Part shown: in pieces, positions 35,169 through 42,264 of the stretch
Layout of the letters: each line of letters starts with the position of its first letter
How positions within the stretch are numbered: the stretch's first letter is position 1
Source of the DNA: Sphingopyxis sp. PAMC25046
Lineage (GTDB): Bacteria; Pseudomonadota; Alphaproteobacteria; Sphingomonadales; Sphingomonadaceae
Reading direction: 5' to 3'
Length of the DNA: 64,000 nucleotides
NCBI RefSeq assembly: GCF_004795895.1
Contig: NZ_CP039250.1
Coordinates: 806,001 to 870,000, forward strand
Notes under the pieces: generated by a model
Seen by the model: the letters and a program-made list of their open reading frames with translations, nothing else
What the model was told of the DNA's origin: nothing
Databases searched by the model: none
Program-made: the position numbers and the translations under genes

Positions 35169-35785
35169 TCCTCGCCGGGGGTGCCCCACAGCGCCTCGTG
35201 CACCGTGCCGCGGCCGAGCGCGGGTTTGAAGATGAAGGCGAAAAGATAGGTGCCGAGCGCGAGGCTGATCACGATCAGCCCGGCGACGGGATTAACGAGC
35301 CCGATGATTGCACCCGTTGCGGCCGAGAGCGAGAGCAAGGTCAGCCGTTTATGCGCCTTGATGTCGTGGCTGCGCCGGTCAGGGTCGCGGCCGACGATCG
35401 ACAGCGCGACGCGCGCGATCGGCGGCAGCGCAAAGGCGAGCGCCATCCACAGCCAGTGATCGGCATCGTTGCCCGCGTCGAACAGACGGCCTACGAGCCC
35501 GGTCGGTGCGCCACCGAACACCCCGATCGCCGCCATGATCGCTGCCATCGCGAGCGTTTCGGCAAGGTCGACCGCGGCTTCGGGCGCACCATAGCGCGGC
35601 ACGCCGTCGGCGCCGGGGAAAGCCGCGATCGCGCCCTCGCCATATTGGGCGCCGAAATAGAGGAGCATCAGCAGCGCCGCCCAGACGTGCAGCGCGTCGG
35701 GAAAGGGGGCGGTGAGCGAGCCGTAGAGGAAGCTGCCGAGGAAGCCGGGATAGATCAGGCTATAGACATAGGTCGGCAGCCGCAT
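35165..35785 (-). CDS. Multispanning membrane protein of unknown function
   Basis: 206 residues with about five hydrophobic segments (YVYSLIYPGFLGSFLYG, HVWAALLMLLYFGAQYG, LAMAAIMAAIGVFGG, WLWMALAFALPPIARVALSIV, LTLLSLSAATGAIIGLVNPVAGLIVISLALGTYLFAFIF). No known transporter motif. It lies just downstream of a secreted-protein gene on the same strand (5 nt gap), so they are probably co-transcribed. Confidence 0.65.
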   Translation of the reverse strand: MRLPTYVYSLIYPGFLGSFLYGSLTAPFPDALHVWAALLMLLYFGAQYGEGAIAAFPGADGVPRYGAPEAAVDLAETLAMAAIMAAIGVFGGAPTGLVGRLFDAGNDADHWLWMALAFALPPIARVALSIVGRDPDRRSHDIKAHKRLTLLSLSAATGAIIGLVNPVAGLIVISLALGTYLFAFIFKPALGRGTVHEALWGTPGED

Positions 35786-35790
35786 CTGGG

Positions 35791-36483
35791 TCAGGCTTCG
35801 GGGCCGGAAGGGTCGGGTTGAGGCGCCGCGCCGTCGGGCGGCGGCAGCGCATCCCTGAGCGGCGCGTTCGGGCCTTCGAGCTGGCGGCCGATGTCCGCGG
35901 CGATCAGCTGCGCGACGGGATCGTCGTCGATCGCGGCGAGTTCTTCGCGGCGCGCGGCCAGCGCGGCGGCGCGCTCCGCTTCGGGCAGCTTCGCGACCGC
36001 GATATAGAAGCGGACCGTCTGGAGCCATGGCGCGTCGTCGGTCAGCACATCCTCCGCCCAGGGGCTGAACGGCCCGCCCGACACCTGCCACTCGCTGTCC
36101 TGCCGGTCGAGGAAGAAGAGCACGCGCGACCCGCGCGGAAAGATGTAGCGGACGCAGGCGCCGGCGAGGCTCTGCGGGTGCGCCTGCTTGAGTTCATAGG
36201 GGTTGCTGAGCTGGGCTGCCCGGTCGGTCGCGATCATCGCGGGGAGGGCGATCGGCGCCGAGGGCATCGCGCCCTTGAGCGCCTCGACGGGTTTGATCGC
36301 GATCATCTGTTGCCCGGTGTCGTCGGAATCGCCGGCGGTCACGGTGCCGAGCAGGATGAGGTCCGCGTCCTCCACAAGTTCCATATTGGTCGGCACGCGG
36401 TAGCCCGGCGCGATCGAGCAGGCGTATGCGCTCAGCGGCGCGGCGACGAGCGCGAGGGCGGCGAGCGAAAGGAGCGAGCGCAT
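35791..36483 (-). CDS. Secreted protein of unknown function
   Basis: 230 residues with a Sec signal peptide (MRSLLSLAALALVAAPLSAYAC). The mature part contains a beta-rich segment, NMELVEDADLILLGTVTAGDSDDTGQQMIAIKPVEALKGA, reminiscent of tissue-inhibitor-like or OB-type folds, a Cys in GACVRYIFPRGSRVLFFLDRQ, and an acidic Pro-rich C-terminus. ATG 36483 is preferred over TTG 36489. First gene of a probable two-gene unit with the membrane protein. Confidence 0.65.
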   Translation of the reverse strand: MRSLLSLAALALVAAPLSAYACSIAPGYRVPTNMELVEDADLILLGTVTAGDSDDTGQQMIAIKPVEALKGAMPSAPIALPAMIATDRAAQLSNPYELKQAHPQSLAGACVRYIFPRGSRVLFFLDRQDSEWQVSGGPFSPWAEDVLTDDAPWLQTVRFYIAVAKLPEAERAAALAARREELAAIDDDPVAQLIAADIGRQLEGPNAPLRDALPPPDGAAPQPDPSGPEA

Positions 36484-36616
36484 CGGCAAAGGCTAGCGTT
36501 GCGGAAGCCGGTTGGGAAGCCGGCGCGGCTTTCGGGCGTCCCGTCCTGGCCTATGGAGCCGACTCGCTTTCCATGCGTATCATCGCCAAGCTCCCTCCCC
36601 CGGAGCGGCAAGGAGA

Positions 36617-36862
36617 ATGACCATGGCAGAGCATGACCATAGCGCGATCAAGGAAGATATGATTGTCGTCGGCGCCGACGGCGTCCATGTCGGCACGGTC
36701 GACCATCTCGAAGGCGAACGCATCAAGCTGACCAAGACGGACAGCGGCGACGGCAAGCATCATTACCTGCCCGCGGGGCTGGTTGCCGCGGTCGAAGGCG
36801 ACACGGTGCGCCTTTCGGCGAACGCCGCCAATGCGGTCGATCTGTTCGAAGAGGCCGAATAG
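36617..36862 (+). CDS. DUF2171 family protein
   Basis: 81 residues. KEDMIVVGADGVHVGTVDHLEGERIKLTKTDSGDGKHHYLPAGLVAAVEGDTVRLSANAANAV is the PRC-barrel-like DUF2171 pattern. Cytoplasmic; function unknown. AAGGAGA precedes ATG 36617 and a strong terminator follows. Confidence 0.8.
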   Translation: MTMAEHDHSAIKEDMIVVGADGVHVGTVDHLEGERIKLTKTDSGDGKHHYLPAGLVAAVEGDTVRLSANAANAVDLFEEAE

Positions 36863-36918
36863 CCGATCCAGCGAACAACAGAGGGCCGGGCGCGCAATCG
36901 GGCGCGTCGGCACCGAAC

Positions 36919-36947
36919 TGGCCCGCCCTTTCCCCTGGGGCGGGCCA
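36919..36947 (+). terminator. Rho-independent terminator after the DUF2171 gene
   Basis: 10-bp stem TGGCCCGCCC / GGGCGGGCCA followed by TTTTC. Confidence 0.8.
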
Positions 36948-37181
36948 TTTTCATATGCGGGGCGCCCCGATGATTGGCGAGGTCGGACGGGAAGGGACCG
37001 CCGGGCCGGGGTTTTCGCGGAGCTGAAACGGCGAAAGGGAGCCGGCATTCCGGCTCCCTCCCCGATCGCGGACGCGATGCGGTCTCTTAAATCCATGTCT
37101 GGCGGGGAGCCAGGTGCACCCGGCTCCCCCAGCGCGCGGCAACATCTCTCCGTGCGGGAGGTCGCCGCGGCTTGTCCCGTA

Positions 37182-37691
37182 TCAGCGCGATTCGACCTCG
37201 GCGGTCGTGCGCGCCTGAATCTCGGCGCTCGACAATTTGGTGACGAGGCCGTGGGTGGCGCCGACTGCTCCATGATAGATTTCGGCGAGCGGCACATTGT
37301 AAAGCTTGCCGCCGCGGACGACGACCGCGACGTCGCCTTCGACGCTCTGCACCGTGCCGACGCTGCTGCCGTCGGTGCCGTAAAGCTCGGCGCCCGCGCG
37401 CACCTGTTCGCGCGTCGCGAGGGTGAGGTTCGCGGCGTCGACGCTTTTCTGGACGGCGCCGTCGACCTGATCGACGGTTTCGCCAACGGGACTGGCCGCG
37501 TCCTGAACCGCGGCGCTGCCATCGAGGCCCACCTTTCCGACGAGGTTGACGTTGGCGACGCCGTCGCTGCCCACGGCGGGTGGGAGGGTGGGCGCGGGCG
37601 ACGCGGCTTGCGCGAGCGCAGGGGGTGCGGCGAGAAGGGCGGGGGCGGTTGCCAGAAGGGCCAGCGCGCCAAGAGCTGGGGGCTTGCGCAT
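37182..37691 (-). CDS. Secreted PRC-barrel-like protein
   Basis: 169 residues with a signal peptide (KPPALGALALLATAPALLAAPPALAQA). The C-terminal half, REQVRAGAELYGTDGSSVGTVQSVEGDVAVVVRGGKLYNVPLAEIYHGAVGATHGLVTKLSSAEI, has the beta pattern of PRC-barrel domains. GGAGAGAG precedes ATG 37691. Function unknown; its neighbour DUF2171 shares a similar fold type. Confidence 0.7.
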   Translation of the reverse strand: MRKPPALGALALLATAPALLAAPPALAQAASPAPTLPPAVGSDGVANVNLVGKVGLDGSAAVQDAASPVGETVDQVDGAVQKSVDAANLTLATREQVRAGAELYGTDGSSVGTVQSVEGDVAVVVRGGKLYNVPLAEIYHGAVGATHGLVTKLSSAEIQARTTAEVESR

Positions 37692-37868
37692 CTCTCTCTC
37701 CATGATCTGGTCGGCATCGACGCCGCCCCCCGGGGGGGGGGAAGAGGGGCGGCGACGATGCCTTCGCCCGAGAAACCGGCGCAAGCTCCGCTGGTTGCAT
37801 CGCGCAGCGCCCCGATGCGACGGACGGCCGCATCCGGGCGACGAGTGGCGGAGGCTAGGCCCCCGGCC

Positions 37869-38024
37869 CTAGTGCGCGCGCGGACGCGGCGGGGCGGCGA
37901 TCAGCTTGTTGAGCGTCGCGATGCGGCGGCGGGCCTGGGTCCAGTCGCGCTCGGGATGCGCCTGAATCTGGTCGAGGAGGCTTCTCACCTCCTTGCGGCG
38001 ATTGCCTTCGGTTACGGCCTGCAT
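37869..38024 (-). CDS. Small basic protein of unknown function
   Basis: 51 residues, starting MQAVTEGNRRKEVRSLLDQ, with a probable helical hairpin (DWTQARRRIATLNKLIAAP). GGAGAAAGCCC precedes the ATG. Short and basic; no family recognised. Confidence 0.55.
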   Translation of the reverse strand: MQAVTEGNRRKEVRSLLDQIQAHPERDWTQARRRIATLNKLIAAPPRPRAH

Positions 38025-38247
38025 GGGCTTTCTCCTTTCGAGTCGCAGTATAGCATCGTCTAAGCGAAGCAGCGGGCGTTTCGCCGTGCGGCCGGGGCGG
38101 TTAACCCCGGTGGCTGCGCGGCGCGCGGGGCGTGCGGGCCGAAGATCGCAAAGATGGCCCACGCCGCGCAAGCGCCAAAGATCGCAAACATCGCGCGCCG
38201 CACGATATTTCATCCGGTCGCGGGGCAGGGAATTCAGCATGTCAAAG

Positions 38248-38292
38248 AGCCAGCGCGCGAGGCTGGCACGTGGCGGCAATGTAGGAAAGGGG
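38248..38292. repeat. Dispersed repeat, AATGTAGGAAAGGGG family (copy 2)
   Basis: GAGGCTGGCACGTGGCGGC followed by AATGTAGGAAAGGGGG; matches the copy at 24441-24494 in inverse orientation. Sits at the 3' end of the NTF2-like gene. Confidence 0.55.
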
Positions 38293-38301
38293 GCGCCGGT
38301 C

Positions 38302-38835
38302 CTATTTCGCGCCGGCGGGCGGATAGGGCGCGGCGGGGGCGTGGTCGTAGCTCAGGCTTTCGGACAGGCGGAAGCGGCCCTCGGCGGGCATCCATTGCCA
38401 GACATTCATATATTTGGCGCCGCCGACGAGCGTCCAGCGCGGCGCGCGCGGCGTCCATTCGAAGAAGACATGCGCGCCCTCTTCGAGCGCGCCCCAGTCG
38501 CCCATCGGGCGGACGATGCGCGATCCGGGGACGATCTGGCGGCGATTCTTATAGCCTTCGTCCTCGCCGCCGGGCCGGCGTCGCGCGCATTGCCGTTCGA
38601 ACCCCGCGACCATGTCGGCGCGGTCCTTCGCCGATAGCCCGCCGCGATCGTGGATCATGCGATAGTCGGGGGTGAGCAGGTCGGTCAGCGCCGCCGGCGT
38701 GCAGCCCTCGAACGCGGCCCAGAAGAGGCGCGCGTCGTTGTCGGCGATCGCGGCGGTCAGCGCGTCGCCGGTCGGCATCGGGGCGGGGGCGGCGGGTGCC
38801 GCGAGCGCGGCGGCGAGGAAAAGCGCGAAGGACAT
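38302..38835 (-). CDS. Secreted NTF2-like / DUF4440 protein
   Basis: 177 residues. Signal peptide (MSFALFLAAALAAPAAPAP), then an NTF2-like fold: ALTAAIADNDARLFWAAFEGCTPAALTDLLTPDYRMIHDRGGLSAKDRADMVAGFERQCARR and HVFFEWTPRAPRWTLVGGAKYMNVWQWMPAEGRFRLSESLSYDH. ATG 38835 has GGAG at good spacing; ATG 38850 is possible. A perfect AT-rich inverted repeat lies immediately upstream. Confidence 0.75.
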   Translation of the reverse strand: MSFALFLAAALAAPAAPAPMPTGDALTAAIADNDARLFWAAFEGCTPAALTDLLTPDYRMIHDRGGLSAKDRADMVAGFERQCARRRPGGEDEGYKNRRQIVPGSRIVRPMGDWGALEEGAHVFFEWTPRAPRWTLVGGAKYMNVWQWMPAEGRFRLSESLSYDHAPAAPYPPAGAK

Positions 38836-38853
38836 GGCGGAGGGCTCCATACT

Positions 38854-38871
38854 GTATTGTATATATAATAC
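38854..38871. promoter_or_regulatory. Inverted repeat GTATTGTATATATAATAC
   Basis: Perfect GTATT-N8-AATAC dyad in an otherwise GC-rich region, directly upstream of the NTF2-like gene. It overlaps a TATAAT-like hexamer, as an operator or -10 element would. Confidence 0.45.
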
Positions 38872-38949
38872 ACTAACGGGGCGCGGACGCAAGATGGGCG
38901 GCGCTGCGGACTGGCGCGGGGCGGGGGCGCTTCCTATGTAGGGCGCGCG

Positions 38950-39456
38950 ATGACAGGCGGGGTGAACAGACAGATCGTGATCGGCCGGCTGAAGGCGAAG
39001 CCGCTGCTGGCGGGGCAATTGCTGTGCGCGCTCGCCGCGGCGGCGCTGGTCGTGCGGCAGGCAAGCGGCGCGTGGGGCGACGGCGCGGGCGACGTGCTGC
39101 GCATGCTGCTGTTCGGCAATCTGCTCGTCACCGCCGCAATCGTGGCGGCGCTGCTCGGCTTTGCCGCCTTTTTTCGCGCGTGGCGGCGGCGCGACGCCTT
39201 TATCTGGCACGACGGCTCGCGGCTGTATCGCGGTGCGTCGGACAGCTGGCCGCTGCCGCTGATCCGCGACGTGGTGATTTCGAAGAACGACCTCGGCATC
39301 GCGTCGCTGCGGCTGGTCGTCGACGACGACAGCGAGGTGACGCGCGAACTGGTGAAGCTCTACCTGCTCGCCGATTCGCCCGAGGCGGTGCGCGGCGGGG
39401 TGATGTTCGCGGTCGCGGGCGTGCGCGGGTTTCCGGCGGGGTCGGCGATGAATTGA
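38950..39456 (+). CDS. Membrane protein of unknown function
   Basis: 168 residues with two hydrophobic segments (AGQLLCALAAAALVV and MLLFGNLLVTAAIVAALLGFAAFF), then a soluble part that looks like a PH-like or bacterial STI1-type beta fold (DAFIWHDGSRLYRGASDSWPLPLIRDVVISKNDLGIASLRLVVDD). No family recognised. Confidence 0.6.
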   Translation: MTGGVNRQIVIGRLKAKPLLAGQLLCALAAAALVVRQASGAWGDGAGDVLRMLLFGNLLVTAAIVAALLGFAAFFRAWRRRDAFIWHDGSRLYRGASDSWPLPLIRDVVISKNDLGIASLRLVVDDDSEVTRELVKLYLLADSPEAVRGGVMFAVAGVRGFPAGSAMN

Positions 39457-39488
39457 GGGGGCGGCCGCGCGCGCCGCGCCGTCAAAGT

Positions 39489-40208
39489 TCATGAAAGGTC
39501 AGCCTCGTCGCGCGCCCACGTGCGCGGCGGTTCGGCGGGCACCGCGTCGGCATCGTCGATATCGTCGCGATGCCAGCGCGGCAGCGCTCCGTCGCACATA
39601 TCGGCCACCTCCAGCGCCACCGCGAGATCGCCGGGCGCCATCAGCGCTTCGGGTACGGCGGGCGGCGCGGGGTGCAGATGGACCAGCGCCTCGGCCACCG
39701 GAGTGACCGCCGGCGCGGGGGCGGTGCCGCGGGCCGCGGCATCGCGAAAACAGTCGGGGCCATAGGCGCGCAGCAGGAACATCAGCAGTCGGTCGCTCTG
39801 GCGCAGGCGGCGGCCGACGCGGTTGCCGTCGCGGTCGAACACCGGCTCGTCGGTGCCGACCAGCGCGCGTTCGAAGGCGGCGTCGAGCAATTTCTTCGCC
39901 GCCGCATCGATCGCCGCGCCCCACGCGCGGTCGAACGCTTCGGCGCCGGGGGAACGGCGCAGGCGATAGGCGGAGGATTCGGACATGCCGACGGCGCGCG
40001 CGGCACTGGCGACCGATCCGCAGTCGGCGAGCGCCTCGATAAAGGCGCGCTGCCGGTCGGGCGACCAGCCGTCCTTGCGGCGCTTTTTCAGCACTGGCAC
40101 CCAGTCGTAGGCGGCGGGATCGTGGCCGTGTGCGTCGAGCGCGGGGGTGGGTTCGGCGGTGGGGGCGGGGTCCGCGTCGGGCGCGGGGATGGGGGCGATG
40201 TGGCTCAT
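39489..40208 (-). CDS. HTH protein resembling phage terminase small subunit-type regulators
   Basis: 239 residues. A Pro-rich N-terminus is followed by KKRRKDGWSPDRQRAFIEALADCGSVASAARAVGMSESSAYRLRRSPGAEAFDRAWGAAIDAA, a helix-turn-helix of the type found in phage small terminases and related DNA-binding proteins. The rest contains RRLRQSDRLLMFLLRAYGPDCFRD. No other phage gene is adjacent. Probably a DNA-binding protein of unknown role. Confidence 0.65.
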   Translation of the reverse strand: MSHIAPIPAPDADPAPTAEPTPALDAHGHDPAAYDWVPVLKKRRKDGWSPDRQRAFIEALADCGSVASAARAVGMSESSAYRLRRSPGAEAFDRAWGAAIDAAAKKLLDAAFERALVGTDEPVFDRDGNRVGRRLRQSDRLLMFLLRAYGPDCFRDAAARGTAPAPAVTPVAEALVHLHPAPPAVPEALMAPGDLAVALEVADMCDGALPRWHRDDIDDADAVPAEPPRTWARDEADLS

Positions 40209-40220
40209 CCGCCAGTTTGG

Positions 40221-40256
40221 AGCATGGCGAGATAATGTAGGAAAGGGGTTTTTGGG
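40221..40256. repeat. Dispersed repeat, AATGTAGGAAAGGGG family (copy 3)
   Basis: AGCATGGCGAGATAATGTAG followed by GAAAGGGGTTTTTG. It marks the left edge of the accessory patch. Confidence 0.55.
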
Positions 40257-40359
40257 GTGGGGTGTGCAAAATAGGATTTGGGGGTGCGGGGCGGCGCGGG
40301 GATTGGGCTTCGCACGCGGGCGTGAAGGCGCAGAGAGACAAGAAACGCCACCCCTCTTT

Positions 40360-40433
40360 CGTCACCCCGGACTTGATCCGGGGTCCATGACACCGGCGCT
40401 GCTATGGATGCCGGATCAAGTCCGGCATGACGA
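40360..40433. repeat. Palindromic repeat, GGACTTGATCCGG family (copy 3)
   Basis: Arms CGTCACCCCGGACTTGATCC and GGATCAAGTCCGGCATGACG around a short centre. Confidence 0.75.
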
Positions 40434-40700
40434 ATGAGAGAGAGGTGCATAGGGTTTGCGTCACCCACCCAGCGGCGGCAGTCCCAATAGCCTCCCATTT
40501 TTGCTATAGAGCAGTATAGAAAATACGGACCTTGGATGTCGAGAATTCTAGCTAGTCTGATACATTTTTCTATTCGTTCAAATGTTAGTTTGGCCACAGT
40601 TTCAGGTGGTATTATGTCTTTCCCTTCAAAGGAATGACCAATTTTTTCGTAGGAAATGATCGAACCAAAGGCGATTATATACTTGTTTGGACCAATCCTC
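40434..40700 (-). pseudogene. Coding-like fragment without a clear start
   Basis: A single open minus-strand frame across about 265 AT-rich bases reads LSLRIGPNKYIIAFGSIISY... through DIIPPETVAKLTFERIEKCI, RLARILDIQGPYFLYCSIAK and GGYWDCRRW, then runs into the palindromic repeat. The composition is protein-like, but the only standard start in frame is GTG just before AKLTFERIEK. Probably a 5'-truncated remnant of an imported gene. Confidence 0.3.
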
Positions 40701-40896
40701 AGCGAGAGTCCCGCATTTCGTGAAGCAGCCTAGAGATGTCCCTCAAATGACCGTGAATTCCCTTTAAGAGGATCACTGTCGCGATTTCCGGGCTGATTTC
40801 TTGTTCGTGGATTGCCTCGCGATCTATGTCGATGTGGTCGCCCTCATCCCCAAGACCGAACTTGTCGAGGTGATAGATCAAAGTCGGGTCGGACAT
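40699..40896 (-). CDS. Small protein of unknown function in the accessory operon
   Basis: 65 residues, acidic, starting MSDPTLIYHLDKFGLGDEG, with a likely helical C-terminus (ATVILLKGIHGHLRDISRLLHEM). TTGGAGAACG gives a Shine-Dalgarno for ATG 40896. It follows a 12-bp hairpin that ends the preceding small gene. No family recognised. Confidence 0.55.
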   Translation of the reverse strand: MSDPTLIYHLDKFGLGDEGDHIDIDREAIHEQEISPEIATVILLKGIHGHLRDISRLLHEMRDSR

Positions 40897-40911
40897 ATCG
40901 TTCTCCAAATG

Positions 40912-40952
40912 AAAAGGCCGCGCTCACTCCTTAGGGGGTGGCGCGGCCTTTT
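40912..40952 (-). terminator. Hairpin between two small accessory genes
   Basis: 12-bp perfect stem AAAAGGCCGCGC / GCGCGGCCTTTT. The stop codon of the upstream 47-residue gene is in the loop, and the Shine-Dalgarno of the next gene lies a few bases beyond the stem. It could act as a leaky terminator or attenuator. Confidence 0.55.
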
Positions 40953-41067
40953 TGCGTTTCGGCTTTGTAACCGGTTTGGTTTTCTCGGGATCGGGAATCG
41001 AGAGAAGGCCCTTTAGGGCATCGCCGAGGGAAAGAGGGCCGAGGCTGACAGGCTTTTCGTCAGGCAT
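40924..41067 (-). CDS. 47-residue basic protein coupled to the upstream gene
   Basis: ATG 41067 overlaps the previous gene's TGA (TGATG). The product starts MPDEKPVSLGPLSLGDALKG and ends in a Lys/Pro-rich tail (TKPVTKPKRKKAAPPPKE). It looks like a small nucleic-acid-binding or adaptor protein. Too short for most gene callers. Confidence 0.55.
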   Translation of the reverse strand: MPDEKPVSLGPLSLGDALKGLLSIPDPEKTKPVTKPKRKKAAPPPKE

Positions 41068-41867
41068 CAGACAGCCAAGTCATCAAAATCGTCACCGCCT
41101 TCTGGCTCCGGATCAGGATCGGCCAAGATTTCCTTGTCCATCTCTAGCTTTTTCAGAAGGCGCTCGATTTCTCGTTCCCCGACGTGGCCAGAGACAATCA
41201 GGCGATAGCTCGCCTGTTTGGACAACATACCCGATTGGAGCACCCTTTCATGAACGCTCACAGCTAGCTCCTCCTTCGCGGCACCGCCGCCTCCGAAAAT
41301 GGATTGAGCAGTGTCAGACCATTTGCGCGCAATTCGATTCTCTTCAATGTCGCGCGCCGCCGGAGAGTGCATTTCCGCAACCGGCTCCACTGGAGAGCGT
41401 TTATACGCCCCCAGATTCTCGGTTACAAGGTCGAAACTGGCGAGATAGATAGATGCTGCCTTTTCTGCGCCATCCGGATTAAAGCCAGCCTTGTTGAGCC
41501 ACCATTTCAGCGTCTCATAGCTCGGTTTGTCAGCGTATTCGGATTGAATGCGCTGAAACATGGGGGGCGTTTCAAACACCCGACGCAAGGCTTCACGGCG
41601 GTCTTCGCTTTCAGACGGAGCCTCAAGAATTGCAATGGCATCGGAACTCACGGCCAAGCCATCGCCTCGGCCTTCTAAAAGCCCATAGGCGCGCAACGCA
41701 GCGATCTTGCCTAGGGATCGGCCATTCACACTACTGTAGCCAAGATGCGTTGCAGCGGCCTCCTTGGGGAATTGCCCCCGCTTTTCCTTTTTCAGAATCT
41801 CGGCAATGTCTGCGATCGCTTCGCCCAGATCGATAACCGGGAAGTTCGGGCTACGTGTTTTCGCCAT
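41067..41867 (-). CDS. Accessory protein of unknown function, winged-helix-like N-terminus
   Basis: 266 residues. The N-terminal half has a repeated helical/winged-helix look (KEKRGQFPKEAAATHLGYSSVNGRSLGKIAALRAYGLLEGRGDGLAVSSDAIAIL); the middle has RVFETPPMFQRIQSEYADKPSYETLKWWLNKAGF. The C-terminus is acidic (DPDPEPEGGDDFDDLAV). ACAGGAGGACTGT precedes the ATG. First gene of a three-gene accessory operon with more AT-rich codon use than the core genome around it. Function unknown. Confidence 0.7.
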   Translation of the reverse strand: MAKTRSPNFPVIDLGEAIADIAEILKKEKRGQFPKEAAATHLGYSSVNGRSLGKIAALRAYGLLEGRGDGLAVSSDAIAILEAPSESEDRREALRRVFETPPMFQRIQSEYADKPSYETLKWWLNKAGFNPDGAEKAASIYLASFDLVTENLGAYKRSPVEPVAEMHSPAARDIEENRIARKWSDTAQSIFGGGGAAKEELAVSVHERVLQSGMLSKQASYRLIVSGHVGEREIERLLKKLEMDKEILADPDPEPEGGDDFDDLAV

Positions 41868-41962
41868 ACAGTCCTCCTGTCACTCTCGCGCCACTAGAGC
41901 AGGGAGAGAAAGAAAGCAAGTGGAAAGCGATTGCGTCTTTTCCACCTTGCCGCGTAACCGGC

Positions 41963-41991
41963 TTGAAGGTATAGGGCCGAAAGTGGATTAT
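41963..41991 (+). promoter_or_regulatory. Possible promoter for the tRNA/toxin unit
   Basis: TTGAAG and GATTAT separated by 17 bases. Each matches the sigma70 consensus at four of six positions. This is a weak call. Confidence 0.25.
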
Positions 41992-42010
41992 GGGTCCACG
42001 GAGAATCGAC

Positions 42011-42044
42011 AGGAGGAATCGTCATGCCGCCACCCACCAGATAG
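42011..42044 (+). promoter_or_regulatory. Strong Shine-Dalgarno with a six-codon Pro-rich mini-ORF
   Basis: AGGAGG, seven bases, then ATG and a frame encoding MPPPTR, followed by TAG. Three consecutive Pro codons (CCG CCA CCC) are a known ribosome-stalling type of sequence. The mini-ORF lies 115 bases upstream of the unusual tRNA. Confidence 0.4.
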
Positions 42045-42150
42045 CCCACGCGCCGCGAAAAACTGACTTGCGCTGTGGGCGAGGCCTGAGGGTCAGGCCG
42101 GATCGCGAGAGCTGGAACCTCTCAACGACCCGGTGGGCAAACCCATTTAA
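42045..42150 (+). ncRNA. Structured leader region upstream of the tRNA
   Basis: Several overlapping inverted repeats: GCCCAC (42044-42049) with GTGGGC at two later places (about 42075 and 42133), GGCCTGA-GGG-TCAGGCC, GAGAG-CTGGAAC-CTCTC, and GGGTC with GACCC. They allow alternative folds. No reading frame of note. It could be a leader of the tRNA/toxin transcript. Confidence 0.4.
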
Positions 42151-42158
42151 CCGACTGT

Positions 42159-42244
42159 GCCCCCGTGGCGGAAACGGAAGACGCGCCAGCATAGGATGCT
42201 GGTGGCCTTTAGCCTTCCCGGTTCGACACCGGGCGGGGGCACCA
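42159..42244 (+). tRNA. tRNA with leucine-type body and AGG (proline) anticodon
   Basis: Perfect acceptor stem GCCCCCG / CGGGGGC, encoded ACCA end (discriminator A73), D-arm GCG/CGC with G18-G19, T-arm CCCGG-TTCGACA-CCGGG, and a long variable arm (GGC/GCC), i.e. a class II tRNA. The body TGGCGGAAACGGAAGACGC is leucine-like. The anticodon arm CCAGC-ATAGGAT-GCTGG gives U33 and anticodon A34 G35 G36, which reads CCU (Pro). A32 and U38 could pair. In E. coli, LeuRS does not read the anticodon, so the tRNA may be charged with Leu. It lies 20 nt upstream of a toxin gene. Confidence 0.8.
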
Positions 42245-42264
42245 TTTTAATAGCATGGATCGTT

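Noticed and set aside
39489..40208. Prophage
   Set aside because: The terminase-like HTH protein stands alone; no capsid, portal, integrase or lysis gene is nearby.
42185..42201. Alternative anticodon UAG (leucine) for the tRNA by shifting the stem one base
   Set aside because: The shifted stem GCCAG / TGCTG does not pair, and U33 would become A. Only the CCAGC / GCTGG stem with a seven-base loop is sound, giving AGG.
41990..42250. An 86-codon plus-strand frame across the leader and tRNA, a possible antitoxin
   Set aside because: It covers the entire tRNA gene, has no Shine-Dalgarno and a random, Arg-rich composition.
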